64,000 nucleotides of DNA from Clostridiales bacterium (GCA_012520655.1 JAAYNW010000033.1:1-64000), one strand, 5' to 3'. Shown: positions 27,496 through 38,950, counted from the stretch's first letter. Program-made: numbers and translations. The notes: generated from the sequence alone by a model not told the origin.

Positions 27496-28221
27496 TCATA
27501 ACCCCTTACCGATAGCCAGTGCCGCATAATAAATATTTATGATCCCTTTTTTCTGCAATTCATATGCGACCGCATCGATTGTACTTCCTGTTGTGTAAAT
27601 ATCATCAATAATTACAATCGTATTTAATTTTACATCATTTCTACAGATTTTAAAAGCCTTTTTCAAATTATTTTGCCGTTCCTCGTCGCTTAAATTCTTT
27701 TGAGGTGCCGTTTTTCTGCACCTTTTTATAATATCGGTTCTTAAAGGAATCCCCGTTTCCCTGCTAAGCCTTTTTGCGAGTACCTCCGCTTGATTATATC
27801 CCCGCGTCCGCATTCTTGAAGAATGTATCGGAACCGGTATAAACGCTTCCGGCTTCCATACCCGAAGATAATCCTCCAAATGCCCCGCCATCTTCTTTCC
27901 GAAGAATTCCGCATATTCCTGTCGCCCCTTATATTTAAAACGATAAATGGACGCTGCCATACTCTTATATTCAAACAAAGCCATGCCGCTCAAGTAAAAA
28001 TGTTTCCTCCGTGCGCAGTCATAGCAATATTCCCCTTCCTCCTCAGCTATGGACTTTCCGCACTTTACACAGACGGGATTCTTAACATATTTTACCAACC
28101 TTCGGCACTTCTCGCAAATCAGCATCTCCGAATATCCAATCAGACCGTCACAAACAGGACAATGCCTCGGATAAATCAAATCCGTAAATTTGCCTAATAA
28201 GTAATTTATTTTTTCTTTCAT
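27496..28221 (-). CDS. comF: ComF family protein
   Basis: A 241-residue protein with an N-terminal four-cysteine zinc region (CPVCDG, CEKCR, CVKCG, CYDCARR) and a C-terminal phosphoribosyltransferase fold with VIIDDIYTTGSTIDAVAYEL. ComF supports DNA uptake in competence and occurs in many non-competent clostridia. ATG 28221 has GGAGGG 7 bp upstream; an earlier start at 28272 has none. It lies between recD2 and yvyF-like. Confidence 0.9.
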   Translation of the reverse strand: MKEKINYLLGKFTDLIYPRHCPVCDGLIGYSEMLICEKCRRLVKYVKNPVCVKCGKSIAEEEGEYCYDCARRKHFYLSGMALFEYKSMAASIYRFKYKGRQEYAEFFGKKMAGHLEDYLRVWKPEAFIPVPIHSSRMRTRGYNQAEVLAKRLSRETGIPLRTDIIKRCRKTAPQKNLSDEERQNNLKKAFKICRNDVKLNTIVIIDDIYTTGSTIDAVAYELQKKGIINIYYAALAIGKGL

Positions 28222-28287
28222 GCATGCTCCCTCCGCATTCTCCGGGCAAGGGAACAACCGATTAATTACCATGCTTAATATATCATT

Positions 28288-30540
28288 TTATATAGAGTAC
28301 AATTCTTTAATTCTTTCGCAAAGGCTCGTGTATCTCTTATTCTGATTTTCATTAGCTATCATATCGTTTACTGTCTGCCTGCTTCCTAATATCGTCACGC
28401 AGCTCTTGGCACGTGTAACTCCCGTATACAATAAATTACGGTTAAAAAGCATTTTGGGACCTGAAAGTAAAGGCATTATTACCGCCGGATACTCGCTTCC
28501 TTGCGATTTATGTATCGTTACCGCATAGGCGAGTTCGATTTCATCCAATTGATGAAAGAGGTAAGTCACTCTTTTATGTTCATCATATTCCACTACCATC
28601 TCCTGCGCATAATCGTTAATTTCCCTTATAATGCCGATATCTCCGTTAAATACCCCCATCCCCCTGTCTATAGGGATTCCATATTTACTCACAACCTCCC
28701 ATTCGAGCTGGTAATTGTTTTTTATCTGCATTACTTTATCTCCTACTCGGTATACACCTTCTCCGCTTGGATATTCCTCTTTTGATGCATCCGGCGGATT
28801 CAAATATTCTTGCAGAATACCATTCAGGACCTCCACTCCGAGACTGCCTTTCCGCATAGGAGTGAGCACCTGAATATCATAAGCACTTGCATTGACGTAA
28901 GACGGCAGCTTTTCGCATATTAATTGAATCATATGCTTATAAATCACATTCACATCATTACGTTCGAGAAAGAAAAAATCCTTGCTCTTATTGTTGAGTT
29001 CAATTTGTTTTCCTTTATTGATATCATGCGCATTGACGACAATGTCGCTTTCTTCTGCCTGTCTGAATATCTTCTGCAGCATGACTACCGGAAAGCATTG
29101 GCTGTCGATTAAATCTTTTAGAATCTGCCCCGGTCCTACCGATGGAAGCTGATTAATGTCGCCTGCCATAATCAGCCGGGTGCCCGGCATAATCGCCTTG
29201 AGCAACGATTGAAACAGATGTATATCCACCATCGACATCTCATCCACAATAATAACATCCGCTTCCAGCGGGTTTTCTTCATTTTTCTCAAACTTCGCTC
29301 TTTTACTTTCTTCCGGTACCGCTCCGCTCAATTCCAATAATCTGTGTATGGTTTTCGCCTCATATCCGGTAGTTTCCGTCATTCTTTTTGCCGCTCTTCC
29401 CGTAGGGGCAGCAAGAAAAATATCCATGTTCTCTTCCGCATAATATCTTATAATTGTATTAATAGTTGTTGTTTTTCCGGTTCCGGGTCCTCCGGTAAGG
29501 ATAAATAAGCCACTCTTGATGCTTTCCAGCACTGCCTTTCTCTGTAGCTCATCCAGTTCGATACCTTGCTCTCGCTCAATTATCTTTATGCGTTTCTCAA
29601 TATGCTCCGCTTCTGCCGAAAGCATTCCTCCTTCCACAAAGACAGATATATTCAAATCATGGAGCATCTTCGCACAGTTCAATTCTTCATAATAATAGGC
29701 AGCAGCATATATTTTTCTATCTTCTTCTCTTTCCGGCGAAGGAATTTTTATTACTATCTTTTTATCCATTGCCAGATTGGATACCTGTGGTTCGATTGCC
29801 GTCTCCTCCACTCCCAGAAGCTCCGCTGCCCTCTTTAATAATATATTCTCGGGTAGGTATATGTGTCCTTCCATAGTTGCCTGCAGAAGCACATAAAGAA
29901 TTGCGCTTCTTATTCGATAATCGGAATCCGTGTGAATACCTATTTTACTTGCTATCTCATCGGCAATTTTAAATCCTACCCCTGCGATATCTTCTGCCAG
30001 CTTATAAGGGTTTTCCTTTAGGACACCATAGACTCCCATTCCGTAAGTATTATATATTTTTATAGCAAGAGTGCCTGAGATTCCGTATTTCTGTAAAAAA
30101 ACCATGGCTTCTCTCATATCTTTTTTTTCTTCCATTTGGATAGCAATTTCTCTTGCTTTTCTTTCGCTGATTCCTTTTATCTCCGCCAGTCTCTCCGGTT
30201 CTTCCTCAATGATTCGAAAAGTATCCACACCGAATTTCTTTATAATCCTTGCTGCCAGAGCTTCCCCGATCCCCTTAATAGCACCCGAACCGAGATATCT
30301 TTCTATGCTGACAATATCATCGGGCTCGGTAACTTGATAACTTTCCACCTTAAGCTGCCTGCCATATACGGGATGTTCCACATAATTTCCTTCGATTTCA
30401 AGAGTCTCACCCTCGTCGATTGTCCTGAACATACCTACACAGATGACCTCATCCTGCCCACTCACCATATTCATGACCGTATAACCGTTTTCATTATTAC
30501 GGTATATAATATGCTCCACATAGCCCTTTATACTTTCCAT
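28288..30540 (-). CDS. recD2: RecD2-type ATP-dependent helicase
   Basis: A 750-residue superfamily 1 helicase. The N-terminal part contains the RecD2 OB-like and helix-hairpin-helix region; Walker A is TGGPGTGKTTTIN near residue 350, Walker B is VIIVDEMSMVD near residue 430, and AVTIHKSQGSEYPAVIMP is motif V/VI near residue 690. It acts in DNA repair without RecBC and unwinds 5' to 3'. ATG 30540 is favoured by AAAGGGA 7 bp upstream; an ATG at 30573 is an alternative. The adjacent genes comF and flagellar genes may share a transcript, though a terminator lies upstream. Confidence 0.93.
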   Translation of the reverse strand: MESIKGYVEHIIYRNNENGYTVMNMVSGQDEVICVGMFRTIDEGETLEIEGNYVEHPVYGRQLKVESYQVTEPDDIVSIERYLGSGAIKGIGEALAARIIKKFGVDTFRIIEEEPERLAEIKGISERKAREIAIQMEEKKDMREAMVFLQKYGISGTLAIKIYNTYGMGVYGVLKENPYKLAEDIAGVGFKIADEIASKIGIHTDSDYRIRSAILYVLLQATMEGHIYLPENILLKRAAELLGVEETAIEPQVSNLAMDKKIVIKIPSPEREEDRKIYAAAYYYEELNCAKMLHDLNISVFVEGGMLSAEAEHIEKRIKIIEREQGIELDELQRKAVLESIKSGLFILTGGPGTGKTTTINTIIRYYAEENMDIFLAAPTGRAAKRMTETTGYEAKTIHRLLELSGAVPEESKRAKFEKNEENPLEADVIIVDEMSMVDIHLFQSLLKAIMPGTRLIMAGDINQLPSVGPGQILKDLIDSQCFPVVMLQKIFRQAEESDIVVNAHDINKGKQIELNNKSKDFFFLERNDVNVIYKHMIQLICEKLPSYVNASAYDIQVLTPMRKGSLGVEVLNGILQEYLNPPDASKEEYPSGEGVYRVGDKVMQIKNNYQLEWEVVSKYGIPIDRGMGVFNGDIGIIREINDYAQEMVVEYDEHKRVTYLFHQLDEIELAYAVTIHKSQGSEYPAVIMPLLSGPKMLFNRNLLYTGVTRAKSCVTILGSRQTVNDMIANENQNKRYTSLCERIKELYSI

Positions 30541-30607
30541 CCATCTGTCCCTTTCGTTCTCACGGATAAACATTCAATTCTTAACCAGATACAGGGTGTA
30601 TGTACAC

Positions 30608-30636
30608 AAAAAGGCTGCTTAAATAAGCAGCCTCTC
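30608..30636 (-). terminator. Rho-independent terminator after flgJ-like gene
   Basis: On the minus strand AGGCTGCTTA-TT-TAAGCAGCCT is followed by TTTTTG, about 20 bp after the flgJ-like stop. It separates the flagellar genes from recD2. Confidence 0.85.
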
Positions 30637-30657
30637 TCATTCAAAAATCATATAACC

Positions 30658-31005
30658 CTACAAATTATAATTTCGCTTCATCTGCTCGAAGAGCATCTGC
30701 GCAAGACCAAGCCCTTCTTTCTCCGTAGAAATACTTGCCAACTCCTGTATAGTATTATCTTTAAAAAAGTCTACCAACGAATCGTTAGGGCTAGCATCGT
30801 CTTCTTTAAATACGTCTACAGTCTTCTGCATTTCTTTATAAATCTGTTCCATAAAATAAGACTCAAATTCTTTACACGCCGCTAAGAGCTGTTCATCGGA
30901 GGATTGCGAATAATCCTTCGTTTTTATATGGGTGTCCAACTTACTAGCTGCCTGCGAAGACAAGTAACTCGTATATGCAGAGGAAATACCGCTTCCTATA
31001 TCCAT
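30658..31005 (-). CDS. Rod-binding protein (FlgJ N-terminal domain type)
   Basis: A 115-residue protein matching the FlgJ N-terminal rod-binding domain: LLAACKEFESYFMEQIYKEMQK near residue 40, then LVDFFKDNTIQELAS and GLAQMLFEQMKRN. The C-terminal muramidase domain of proteobacterial FlgJ is absent, as usual in Firmicutes. It caps the rod during flagellar assembly. It lies 20 bp after the FlgG-type gene in the mbl-flhO-flhP locus. Confidence 0.88.
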   Translation of the reverse strand: MDIGSGISSAYTSYLSSQAASKLDTHIKTKDYSQSSDEQLLAACKEFESYFMEQIYKEMQKTVDVFKEDDASPNDSLVDFFKDNTIQELASISTEKEGLGLAQMLFEQMKRNYNL

Positions 31006-31025
31006 TATGTACTCCTTTCATCAGC

Positions 31026-31853
31026 CTAACGTTTCAAATTATTCGCCTGCTGAAGCATTTCATCCGAAGTAGTAATCGCTTTGGAATTCATCTCGTAAGC
31101 TCTCTGAGCGACTATGAGATTTACCATCTCGTCCGCAACCTTGACGTTAGAGCCTTCCAAATACCCTTGTACAACTTTACTTTTAGTCACATCATTGCTT
31201 GTAGATTCGTTAACCGCTGCTCCGCTCGCACCCGTAGCCGCCCAAAGAGAATCTCCCTGCCGCTCCAGTCCACCGGGATTGCGGAACTGATAGAGTCCAA
31301 GCTTAATGTTCAAAGAAACGGGATTATTATTTGCATCCGGGTAGTAGAACCGCCCATCCGAAGATATCGTGATTTTACTTGTCACAATATCCCTATTCAA
31401 ATTAATGGGTTTCCCGTTTGCATCCAAAACCGGATACCCGTCGGTAGTCGTCAGCACAAGTTTACCATTTGTGTTTGTGCCTGACACAGACCACGTAAAA
31501 TCGCCGTTTCTTGTATAATTAATCTCACCGTTTTCATTTTGGACAGCAAAGTATCCGTCGCCTTCAATGGCAAAGGACGTATCGCTTTCGGAAGCAATCA
31601 AACTTCCCTGCGTAAATATCTGATTTATGGAAGAGTTGCGCACACCTAAGCCCACTTGAGAAGTAACAGGCTTCGGATCTCCGTTGGCCGTAGTCGTCTT
31701 CGTCTGTAAGTTTTGGTACAATAAAGATTTAAACTGAGCTACCTGTGATTTATAACCTACCGTATTTACATTTGCAAGGTTATTCGCAATAGTATCCACA
31801 TTTGTCTGTTGTGCATTCATTCCTGTTGCCGCCGACCATAAACTTCTAATCAT
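31026..31853 (-). CDS. Flagellar distal rod protein (FlgG/FlhP type)
   Basis: A 275-residue flagellar rod/hook protein. The N-terminus MIRSLWSAATGMNAQQ and DTIANNLANVNTVGYK form the helical rod domain, and the C-terminal NVKVADEMVNLIVAQRAYEMNSKAI the partner helix. The middle (residues about 95-190) is the exported beta domain. In Bacillus the equivalent of mbl-flhO-flhP gives this gene order, so it is closest to FlhP. It precedes the FlgJ-like gene by 20 bp. Confidence 0.9.
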   Translation of the reverse strand: MIRSLWSAATGMNAQQTNVDTIANNLANVNTVGYKSQVAQFKSLLYQNLQTKTTTANGDPKPVTSQVGLGVRNSSINQIFTQGSLIASESDTSFAIEGDGYFAVQNENGEINYTRNGDFTWSVSGTNTNGKLVLTTTDGYPVLDANGKPINLNRDIVTSKITISSDGRFYYPDANNNPVSLNIKLGLYQFRNPGGLERQGDSLWAATGASGAAVNESTSNDVTKSKVVQGYLEGSNVKVADEMVNLIVAQRAYEMNSKAITTSDEMLQQANNLKR

Positions 31854-31864
31854 CCTTCATCCTC

Positions 31865-32647
31865 CTACAGCTTTCCGATCTGATTTACAGCAATCTCCAA
31901 ACTGCTGTCGTAAGTCTGAATCACTTTCTGATTCGTTTCATAAGCTCTCGATACATTTATCATATTCGTCATCTCTGTTACTACCGAAATATTGGAGGTC
32001 TCCAGATATCCCTGGTTTACCTTTGCCGTAGCATCCTTAAACCTTGACCCCTCTACCGGTTGAAAATAATTCTCGCCGAATTTCTCCAAATAATTATAGT
32101 CCTCAAAATCGCGTATTCTCAAGGTTGCTACAGGCGTATTCTCTTCGCCCTGCATGATATTACCTGAAGTATCTACCCTGAAATCGAGAAGCGGATTCAG
32201 CTTGATTCGTGCGCCCGACGTGTTCAGAACATAATCGCCGTCATGTGTTACCAAATAGCCTTGCGAGTTCATAGTAAAGCTTCCGTCACGCGTATACTTT
32301 ATAGAAGTGTCTCCTTCTTTGTCAGTATACTGAACCGTAAAAAATCCCTCGCCTGATAATGCCAAATCAAAAGGATTCTCTGTTCCCTTTACCGGTCCTT
32401 GAGAATAATCCGTATAGTCTTCCCCAACCTTGACTCCCAGATTATTTACTCCCAATCTTTTCGCTGTTCCCCGACCTTCGGACATATCTTTAATCTTATA
32501 TGCGAGTACATCATCAAACGCCTGACTGGTCGCCCCCTCTTTCTTATATCCGTTCGTATTCGCATTGGCCAGATTATTGGTAAGGACATCCATTCTGTGT
32601 TGCTCGTTTACCATTCCCGTGTAGGCAGTGTATAGACCCTTAAGCAT
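31865..32647 (-). CDS. Flagellar proximal/distal rod protein (FlgF/FlgG, FlhO type)
   Basis: A 260-residue flagellar rod protein with the N-terminal signature MLKGLYTAYTGMVNEQ, DVLTNNLANANTNGYK and the C-terminal pair NISVVTEMTNMINVSRAYETNQKVIQ. It is shorter than the FlgG-type neighbour and matches FlgF/FlhO. It lies 11 bp before that gene and 50 bp after mbl, an arrangement typical of clostridia and Bacillus. Confidence 0.9.
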   Translation of the reverse strand: MLKGLYTAYTGMVNEQHRMDVLTNNLANANTNGYKKEGATSQAFDDVLAYKIKDMSEGRGTAKRLGVNNLGVKVGEDYTDYSQGPVKGTENPFDLALSGEGFFTVQYTDKEGDTSIKYTRDGSFTMNSQGYLVTHDGDYVLNTSGARIKLNPLLDFRVDTSGNIMQGEENTPVATLRIRDFEDYNYLEKFGENYFQPVEGSRFKDATAKVNQGYLETSNISVVTEMTNMINVSRAYETNQKVIQTYDSSLEIAVNQIGKL

Positions 32648-32697
32648 ATTACTACTCCTTTCCCCCTTAGTTCTTCATCTAATCCCTTTTATCTTAT

Positions 32698-33690
32698 CTA
32701 GTCCTCTTTATATCCCGCTAAAAATTCCACATATTTGCCTGTGCCGATTGCAACAGCCGTCATAGGATCTTCTGCAGTCATCGTATTTATTCCGGTCTTA
32801 GAAGCTATCAAATCTTCCAAACCGCGAAGAAGGCTTCCACCTCCGGTAAGAACAATACCCCTGTCCGCAATATCTGCAGCTAATTCCGGCGGTGTCTTTT
32901 CGAGCACGCTGTGTATTGTCTCCACAATCTGCGCCGTCGTCTCACGCAAAGCCTCCTCCGTCTCCTCCGAAGAAACCTTTACCGTTCTCGGCAATCCGGT
33001 TACGAGGTTACGTCCTCTGACATCCATATAATCCACCTCGGCACGCTTGTATGCCGAACCGATCTTTATCTTCAAATCCTCCGCTGTCCGTTCTCCGATC
33101 AGCAAATTATGTTTTTTTCTCATATAACGAACGATGGCTTCATCAAAATCATCACCGGCTATCTTAATAGAAGCGCTTACTACCGTGCCTCCCAAGGAGA
33201 TGACTGCAATATCGGAGGTGCCGCCCCCTATATCTACAATCATATTTCCACAAGGTTTGGAAATATCGATACCGGCTCCGATTGCCGCCGCAATCGGCTC
33301 TTCAATAATGGAAACTTCCCTTGCACCTGCTTGATATGTTGCATCTTCTACGGCTTTTTTCTCAACTTCCGTCACTCCACTCGGTACACATACAGCAATA
33401 CGCGGCTTACGGAAAGTTTTCTTGCCAAGCGCCTTCTGGATAAAATACTTCATCATTTTCTCGGTAACTCTGTAATCCGAAATAACGCCCTGTCTAAGAG
33501 GCCTTACCGCTACGATATTCCCGGGCGTTCTGCCGAGCATCAATCTGGCATCCTCACCGATCGCCCTTATTTTATCCGTATCCCTATCAAAGGCTACGAC
33601 CGAAGGTTCTTTTAAAACAACACCTTTTCCTCTGATATATACTAAAATACTTGCCGTTCCCAAATCAATTCCTATGTCTGTATACTGCAT
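32698..33690 (-). CDS. mbl: Actin-like cell-shape protein (MreB/Mbl family)
   Basis: A 330-residue bacterial actin. GIDLGTASILVYIRGKGVV is the phosphate-1 loop, MIVDIGGGTSDIAVISLGG the phosphate-2 loop, and VLTGGGSLLRGLEDLI the adenosine region. It polymerises at the inner membrane and directs lateral cell-wall synthesis. The flagellar genes directly downstream match the Bacillus order mbl-flhO-flhP, so I favour Mbl over MreB; sequence alone does not decide. GGGG lies 8 bp before ATG 33690. Confidence 0.85.
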   Translation of the reverse strand: MQYTDIGIDLGTASILVYIRGKGVVLKEPSVVAFDRDTDKIRAIGEDARLMLGRTPGNIVAVRPLRQGVISDYRVTEKMMKYFIQKALGKKTFRKPRIAVCVPSGVTEVEKKAVEDATYQAGAREVSIIEEPIAAAIGAGIDISKPCGNMIVDIGGGTSDIAVISLGGTVVSASIKIAGDDFDEAIVRYMRKKHNLLIGERTAEDLKIKIGSAYKRAEVDYMDVRGRNLVTGLPRTVKVSSEETEEALRETTAQIVETIHSVLEKTPPELAADIADRGIVLTGGGSLLRGLEDLIASKTGINTMTAEDPMTAVAIGTGKYVEFLAGYKED

Positions 33691-33824
33691 ATGATAAACC
33701 CCTTTCTTTACGTCCTTTCAGGTCAAAATCTATCTTAATATTTTTTCGAATATCTTTAAGCTAAACACACACAGCTATTATACCTTAAAGATTGGGTTTT
33801 TCAAAGGGGTTTAATAAAATTTTA

Positions 33825-33873
33825 TAAAAAAATCAGACACAGCAAATGAAAGCGGTTCCTTCCGCTCCACTTG
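33825..33873 (-). terminator. Rho-independent terminator after uvrA
   Basis: On the minus strand CAAGTGGAGCGG pairs with CCGCTTTCATTTG across a 6-base loop, with one bulge and G-U pairs, and a T-run follows about 8 bases later. It lies 80 bp past the uvrA stop. The rest of the 260-bp gap to mbl holds the mbl promoter region; nothing else was seen. Confidence 0.55.
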
Positions 33874-33950
33874 CCGCCTCCATGCATTAATTTACTTTGT
33901 TAATATATCGGCTGATTTTGTCGATTGCTTAAGCCGTCTCTCCTATCTTT

Positions 33951-36833
33951 TTATACCTGTTTTTTATGGCGTTCCAATATTTTCTTAATATAATGTCCGG
34001 TGTAAGACAGAGGATTCTCCGCAACCTCTTCCGGCGTTCCTTCCGCAATAACGGTTCCTCCCTTATCTCCGCCTTCCGGTCCGATATCGATGATGTAATC
34101 CGCCGTCTTTATAACATCTAAGTTATGCTCGATGACAACAACCGTATTTCCGCTGTCTGCCAGCTTGTGCAATATTTCCGTCAATTTATGAACATCAGCA
34201 AAGTGAAGTCCCGTAGTTGGCTCATCCAATATATAAATTGTCTTCCCCGTACTTCTCTTGCTAAGCTCGGTAGCCAGTTTAATTCTCTGTGCTTCTCCGC
34301 CCGAAAGAGTAGTAGAAGGCTGCCCCAGCTTAACATAGGATAATCCCACATCGTTTAATGTTTCTATTTTTCTCCTGATGGAGGGAACATTCTCAAAAAA
34401 TCCCACCGCTTCCTCTACCGTCATGTCCAGCACATCGTATATACTCTTCCCTTTGTACTTTACATCGAGAGTTTCTCGGTTATAACGTTTTCCTCCACAC
34501 ACTTCGCAGGGAACGTAAACGTCCGGCAAAAAATGCATCTCTATTTTGATAATTCCGTCCCCGCTGCACGCTTCACACCTTCCGCCCTTTACATTAAAGC
34601 TGAAACGACCTTTTTTATATCCTTTTGCCTTTGCATCCGCCGTCGTCGAAAATAAATCTCGAATCTGGTCAAACACCCCTGTATATGTTGCGGGATTGGA
34701 ACGGGGAGTCCTTCCTATCGGAGATTGATCTATATCGATAACCTTATCCAGCTGCTCGATTCCGTCAATACCCGCATGCTTTCCGGGAATAACCCTCGCA
34801 CGGTTCAAATCCCTTGCCAAATGCTTATAGAGAATTTCATTTACGAGAGAACTTTTCCCCGAGCCGGATACCCCTGTCACGCAAGTCATAACTCCGAGCG
34901 GAATTCTTACGTCTATTCCCTTTAAGTTGTTTTCCTGTGCCTTTCGCACAATCAGTTCTCCCGAAGGTTTCCTTCTCTTCTCCGGAATCGGTATCTGCAG
35001 CTTGCCGCTTAAATATTGTCCCGTTATCGAGGACGGAATCCGCATGATTTCTTCCGCTGTTCCCTGCGCCACTACTTCTCCGCCATGGGAACCGGCTCCC
35101 GGTCCGATATCCACAATATAATCCGCTGCAAGCATCGTGTCTTCATCATGCTCCACTACTAACAGTGTATTTCCCATATCCTTTAAGTTGCGCAATGTGT
35201 TCAGGAGTTTATCATTGTCTCGTTGGTGCAGTCCGATACTGGGTTCATCCAATATATAGCAGACCCCTACCAGTCCTGAACCAATCTGCGTCGCAAGGCG
35301 GATTCTCTGCGCTTCTCCGCCCGAAAGAGTCCCTGTTGCTCTTGAAAGAGAAAGGTAATCCAGCCCTACATCGATCAAAAACCCGACTCTTGCATTAATC
35401 TCCTTTAAAATCTGATTGCCTATCAGCTGCTGTTGCTTTGTCAATGTCATTTCCTTAAGAAACTTATGCAACTTCTCTATGGAAAGTGAAGTGATTTCAT
35501 ATATATTCTTATCGCAGACAGTGACGGCTAATGCATCTTCCTTCAGTCGCATCCCCTTGCACTTTTTACACGGGGTAATATTCATAAAGGTTTCGTATTC
35601 CTGTTTCATCGCTTCGGAAGCCGTTTCGCGGTAGCGACGCTCCACATTTCTAATAATTCCTTCAAAAGCAACAGGATATACCCCCTCTCCTCTCTGTCCT
35701 TTATAATATACCTTTACCTCTTTGCCGTCGGTACCATAAATCAATACATGCTTCACTATATCCGAATATTGATCGAAAGGTGTATCCAGATCAAAATCGT
35801 ATTCTTTACAGAGAGCCTGAAGAATTGCATTGGTAAAGCTGCCCGGGTCGCTGCAGGATTGCCATCCCATTACCGCAATCGCACCTTTGCTAATGCACAG
35901 ACTCTTATCCGGAATCATTAGGTCGATATCGAATTCCATCTTGTATCCAAGCCCGAAGCATTCCGGGCAGGCACCGAAGGGATTGTTGAAGGAAAAGCTT
36001 CTCGGCTCTATCTCACTAATGCTAATCCCGCAGTCTGCACAGGAAAAGCTTTGGTTGAAGGTCATCGGTTCTCCGTCGATTACATCCACAACGAGCAACC
36101 CTTCGGATAGCTCCAATACGTTTTCGATAGAATCTGTCAGCCTTCTTTCTATCCCGGGTTTTACCACGAGCCTGTCCACCACTACTTCAATGTTATGCTT
36201 GATGTTTTTATCCAGCTTGATTTCCTCCGACAATTCGTACATATTACCGTCCACACGAACTCGTACGTAGCCGCTCCTCTTCGCCCTTTCAAATACTTTG
36301 GCATGTTCTCCCTTGCGCCCTCTTACCACAGGTGCCAGCAGCTGAATCCTGGTTCCTTCCGGTTGCTCCATAATCTGATCTGTCATCTGATCCACGGATT
36401 GTTTTTTGATTTCCTTTCCACAGGAAGGGCAATGAGGAATACCAATCCTTGCATATAAAAGACGGAAGTAATCGTAAATCTCCGTTACAGTTCCTACGGT
36501 AGAACGCGGATTGCGGTTCGTGGACTTCTGGTCGATGGAAATTGCCGGCGACAAGCCTTCTATCTTCTCCACATTGGGCTTCTCCATCTGCCCGAGAAAT
36601 TGGCGCGCATAGGAAGATAAAGATTCCATATAACGCCTTTGGCCTTCCGCATAAATTGTATCGAATGCCAGCGAAGACTTCCCTGACCCCGACAAACCGG
36701 TCAGAACCACCAGCTCATTTCTCGGAATATCCACATTTATATTTTTCAGATTATGCTCATTCGCTCCCCGAATTTTTATATATTCTCTTCGGGGAAGCAT
36801 CTTCTTATTTTCGCTTTCCATCACGTTTTCCAT
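33951..36833 (-). CDS. uvrA: Excinuclease ABC subunit A
   Basis: A 960-residue DNA damage sensor of nucleotide excision repair. Two ABC ATPase domains show Walker A motifs [13 protein letters not shown] near residue 48 and [13 protein letters not shown] near residue 650; zinc modules are [21 protein letters not shown] and [17 protein letters not shown] 36833 is preceded by GGAGG 5 bp upstream, better than the ATG at 36845. It lies downstream of uvrB and overlaps its transcript, so the UvrAB pair is expressed together. Confidence 0.96.
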   Translation of the reverse strand: MENVMESENKKMLPRREYIKIRGANEHNLKNINVDIPRNELVVLTGLSGSGKSSLAFDTIYAEGQRRYMESLSSYARQFLGQMEKPNVEKIEGLSPAISIDQKSTNRNPRSTVGTVTEIYDYFRLLYARIGIPHCPSCGKEIKKQSVDQMTDQIMEQPEGTRIQLLAPVVRGRKGEHAKVFERAKRSGYVRVRVDGNMYELSEEIKLDKNIKHNIEVVVDRLVVKPGIERRLTDSIENVLELSEGLLVVDVIDGEPMTFNQSFSCADCGISISEIEPRSFSFNNPFGACPECFGLGYKMEFDIDLMIPDKSLCISKGAIAVMGWQSCSDPGSFTNAILQALCKEYDFDLDTPFDQYSDIVKHVLIYGTDGKEVKVYYKGQRGEGVYPVAFEGIIRNVERRYRETASEAMKQEYETFMNITPCKKCKGMRLKEDALAVTVCDKNIYEITSLSIEKLHKFLKEMTLTKQQQLIGNQILKEINARVGFLIDVGLDYLSLSRATGTLSGGEAQRIRLATQIGSGLVGVCYILDEPSIGLHQRDNDKLLNTLRNLKDMGNTLLVVEHDEDTMLAADYIVDIGPGAGSHGGEVVAQGTAEEIMRIPSSITGQYLSGKLQIPIPEKRRKPSGELIVRKAQENNLKGIDVRIPLGVMTCVTGVSGSGKSSLVNEILYKHLARDLNRARVIPGKHAGIDGIEQLDKVIDIDQSPIGRTPRSNPATYTGVFDQIRDLFSTTADAKAKGYKKGRFSFNVKGGRCEACSGDGIIKIEMHFLPDVYVPCEVCGGKRYNRETLDVKYKGKSIYDVLDMTVEEAVGFFENVPSIRRKIETLNDVGLSYVKLGQPSTTLSGGEAQRIKLATELSKRSTGKTIYILDEPTTGLHFADVHKLTEILHKLADSGNTVVVIEHNLDVIKTADYIIDIGPEGGDKGGTVIAEGTPEEVAENPLSYTGHYIKKILERHKKQV

Positions 36834-36849
36834 AATAGCCTCCATATGT

Positions 36850-38859
36850 TTATCCGTTTTTACCGAATACCTGTTCCTCCAAAGACGCGAGCTGCTTCTT
36901 CAGCTCTACCATCTTATCGCGCAGTTGTGCAGCCGCTTCGAAGTTTAAATCCGCAGCCGCTTTTTTCATTTTCTTTTGAACATCTTCTATAAGTTTCTCC
37001 AATTCCTTTCGGTCCATAGATTCCGGATCTTTCTCGAAGCGAAGTTCTTCTTTTTCTATGACCTTGGATATGCTGATCAAATCTCTTACTGCTTTCTTAA
37101 TCGTCTGAGGAGTAATGCCATGCTCTTCGTTATATTTCCTCTGAATCTCACGACGGCGTTCCGTCTCCGTAAGAGCTGCACGCATGGAATCCGTTATCGT
37201 ATCCGCATACATAATGACATGGCCTTCGGCATTCCGTGCCGCACGCCCTATCGTCTGAATCAGAGAGGTCTCCGAACGCAGAAATCCTTCTTTATCAGCA
37301 TCCAAAATAGCCACCAAAGAAATCTCAGGAATATCCAAGCCTTCCCTCAAAAGGTTGATGCCTACAAGCACATCGAATACGTCCAGGCGCATATCGCGGA
37401 TAATCTCTGCCCGTTCCAAAGTATCGATGTCGGAATGGAGATACTTTACGCGAATGCCCACTTCCTTCATATAATCCGTCAAATCCTCCGCCATACGCTT
37501 TGTCAGCGTAGTAACGAGCACCTTATTCTTCTTCTCCACTTCCTTGTTCACTTCTGAAATGAGGTCATCAATCTGCCCTTCCACCGGTCGCACGTTCACT
37601 TCGGGATCCAACAGTCCTGTGGGTCTGATAATCTGTTCCGTGCGAAGGAGTTCATGTTCACTTTCATAATCGGAAGGTGTGGCCGAAACAAACAGCATCT
37701 GGTCTATGTGGGCCTCAAATTCTTCGAAATTAAGAGGACGGTTGTCCAGTGCCGAGGGGAGGCGGAACCCGTAATCCACCAAAGTTGTTTTTCTGGAACG
37801 GTCGCCCGCATACATTCCTCTTATCTGCGGAATCGTCATATGTGATTCGTCTATAATAATCAGATAATCATTTTTAAAATAGTCCATGAGCGTATGGGGC
37901 ATCGCACCTGCTTCCATCCCGTTCAAATGTCTGGAATAATTCTCGATACCGGAACAGAAGCCGGTTTCTTTCAACATCTCAATATCAAAATTCGTGCGCT
38001 CGGAAATGCGCTGCGCTTCTAACAGCTTGTCTTCCCCTTTGAAATAGTGTACTCTCTCCTCCAGTTCCTTTTCAATATTTTTACATGCCGCGTTTATCTT
38101 TTCCGGTGCCACCACATAGTGAGATGCAGGAAAAATGGTGATGTGCTCCAACACTGCATGCACCTGTCCTGTGAGGGGGTCAGTCTCCGTAATCCGCTCT
38201 ATCTCATCACCAAAAAACTCTACCCTGATCAAATAATCTCCACCCTGTGCCGGATAGATCTCCACAACATCTCCCCTCACGCGGAAGCAGCCTCTGTCGA
38301 CATCCATATCGTTTCTATCGTATTGTATGTCAATCAGTTCCCGGATAACCCGGTCTCTGTCTTTTATCATTCCTGGGCGAAGGGATACAAGCATCTCCCG
38401 ATAATCATCAGGGCTTCCCAACCCATAAATACAGGAAACGCTCGCAACTACTACAACATCTCGGCGTTCCGTCAATGAAGCTGTCGCCGACAGGCGCAGC
38501 TTATCTATCTCATCGTTAATGGAAGAATCTTTGGCTATATAAGTATCGGAGGAAGGAACATATGCCTCCGGCTGGTAATAATCGTAATAAGATACGAAAT
38601 ACTCCACCGCATTATCCGGGAAAAACTCTTTGAATTCCCCATATAACTGGCCGGCCAGCGTCTTATTATGGGCTATAATCAACGTCGGCTTGTTCAGCGC
38701 CGCTATAATATTAGCCATCGTAAATGTCTTGCCGGAGCCGGTAACTCCAAGCAATGTCTGAAATTGATTTCCTTTTTTAAATCCTTCTACGAGTTCGGCA
38801 ATCGCCCGGGGTTGATCGCCGGTAGGAGCATATTCTGATACTAAATGAAAGTGGTCCAT
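36850..38859 (-). CDS. uvrB: Excinuclease ABC subunit B
   Basis: A 669-residue helicase-like repair protein. [15 protein letters not shown] is Walker [16 protein letters not shown] the beta-hairpin that probes lesions, and the C-terminal UVR domain ([17 protein letters not shown]) contacts UvrC. UvrB verifies damage after UvrA hands over the DNA. GGAG lies upstream of ATG 38859. A terminator at 38951-38990 ends the upstream gene, so uvrBA probably has its own promoter in that gap. Confidence 0.96.
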   Translation of the reverse strand: MDHFHLVSEYAPTGDQPRAIAELVEGFKKGNQFQTLLGVTGSGKTFTMANIIAALNKPTLIIAHNKTLAGQLYGEFKEFFPDNAVEYFVSYYDYYQPEAYVPSSDTYIAKDSSINDEIDKLRLSATASLTERRDVVVVASVSCIYGLGSPDDYREMLVSLRPGMIKDRDRVIRELIDIQYDRNDMDVDRGCFRVRGDVVEIYPAQGGDYLIRVEFFGDEIERITETDPLTGQVHAVLEHITIFPASHYVVAPEKINAACKNIEKELEERVHYFKGEDKLLEAQRISERTNFDIEMLKETGFCSGIENYSRHLNGMEAGAMPHTLMDYFKNDYLIIIDESHMTIPQIRGMYAGDRSRKTTLVDYGFRLPSALDNRPLNFEEFEAHIDQMLFVSATPSDYESEHELLRTEQIIRPTGLLDPEVNVRPVEGQIDDLISEVNKEVEKKNKVLVTTLTKRMAEDLTDYMKEVGIRVKYLHSDIDTLERAEIIRDMRLDVFDVLVGINLLREGLDIPEISLVAILDADKEGFLRSETSLIQTIGRAARNAEGHVIMYADTITDSMRAALTETERRREIQRKYNEEHGITPQTIKKAVRDLISISKVIEKEELRFEKDPESMDRKELEKLIEDVQKKMKKAAADLNFEAAAQLRDKMVELKKQLASLEEQVFGKNG

Positions 38860-38950
38860 AGAATTCTCCTTTGAAAATGTATCATTATATTAATTCTTAT
38901 ATTATTGCCTGTTATAAATATCCGAAATCTATTTTACCACAAAGAATAAG

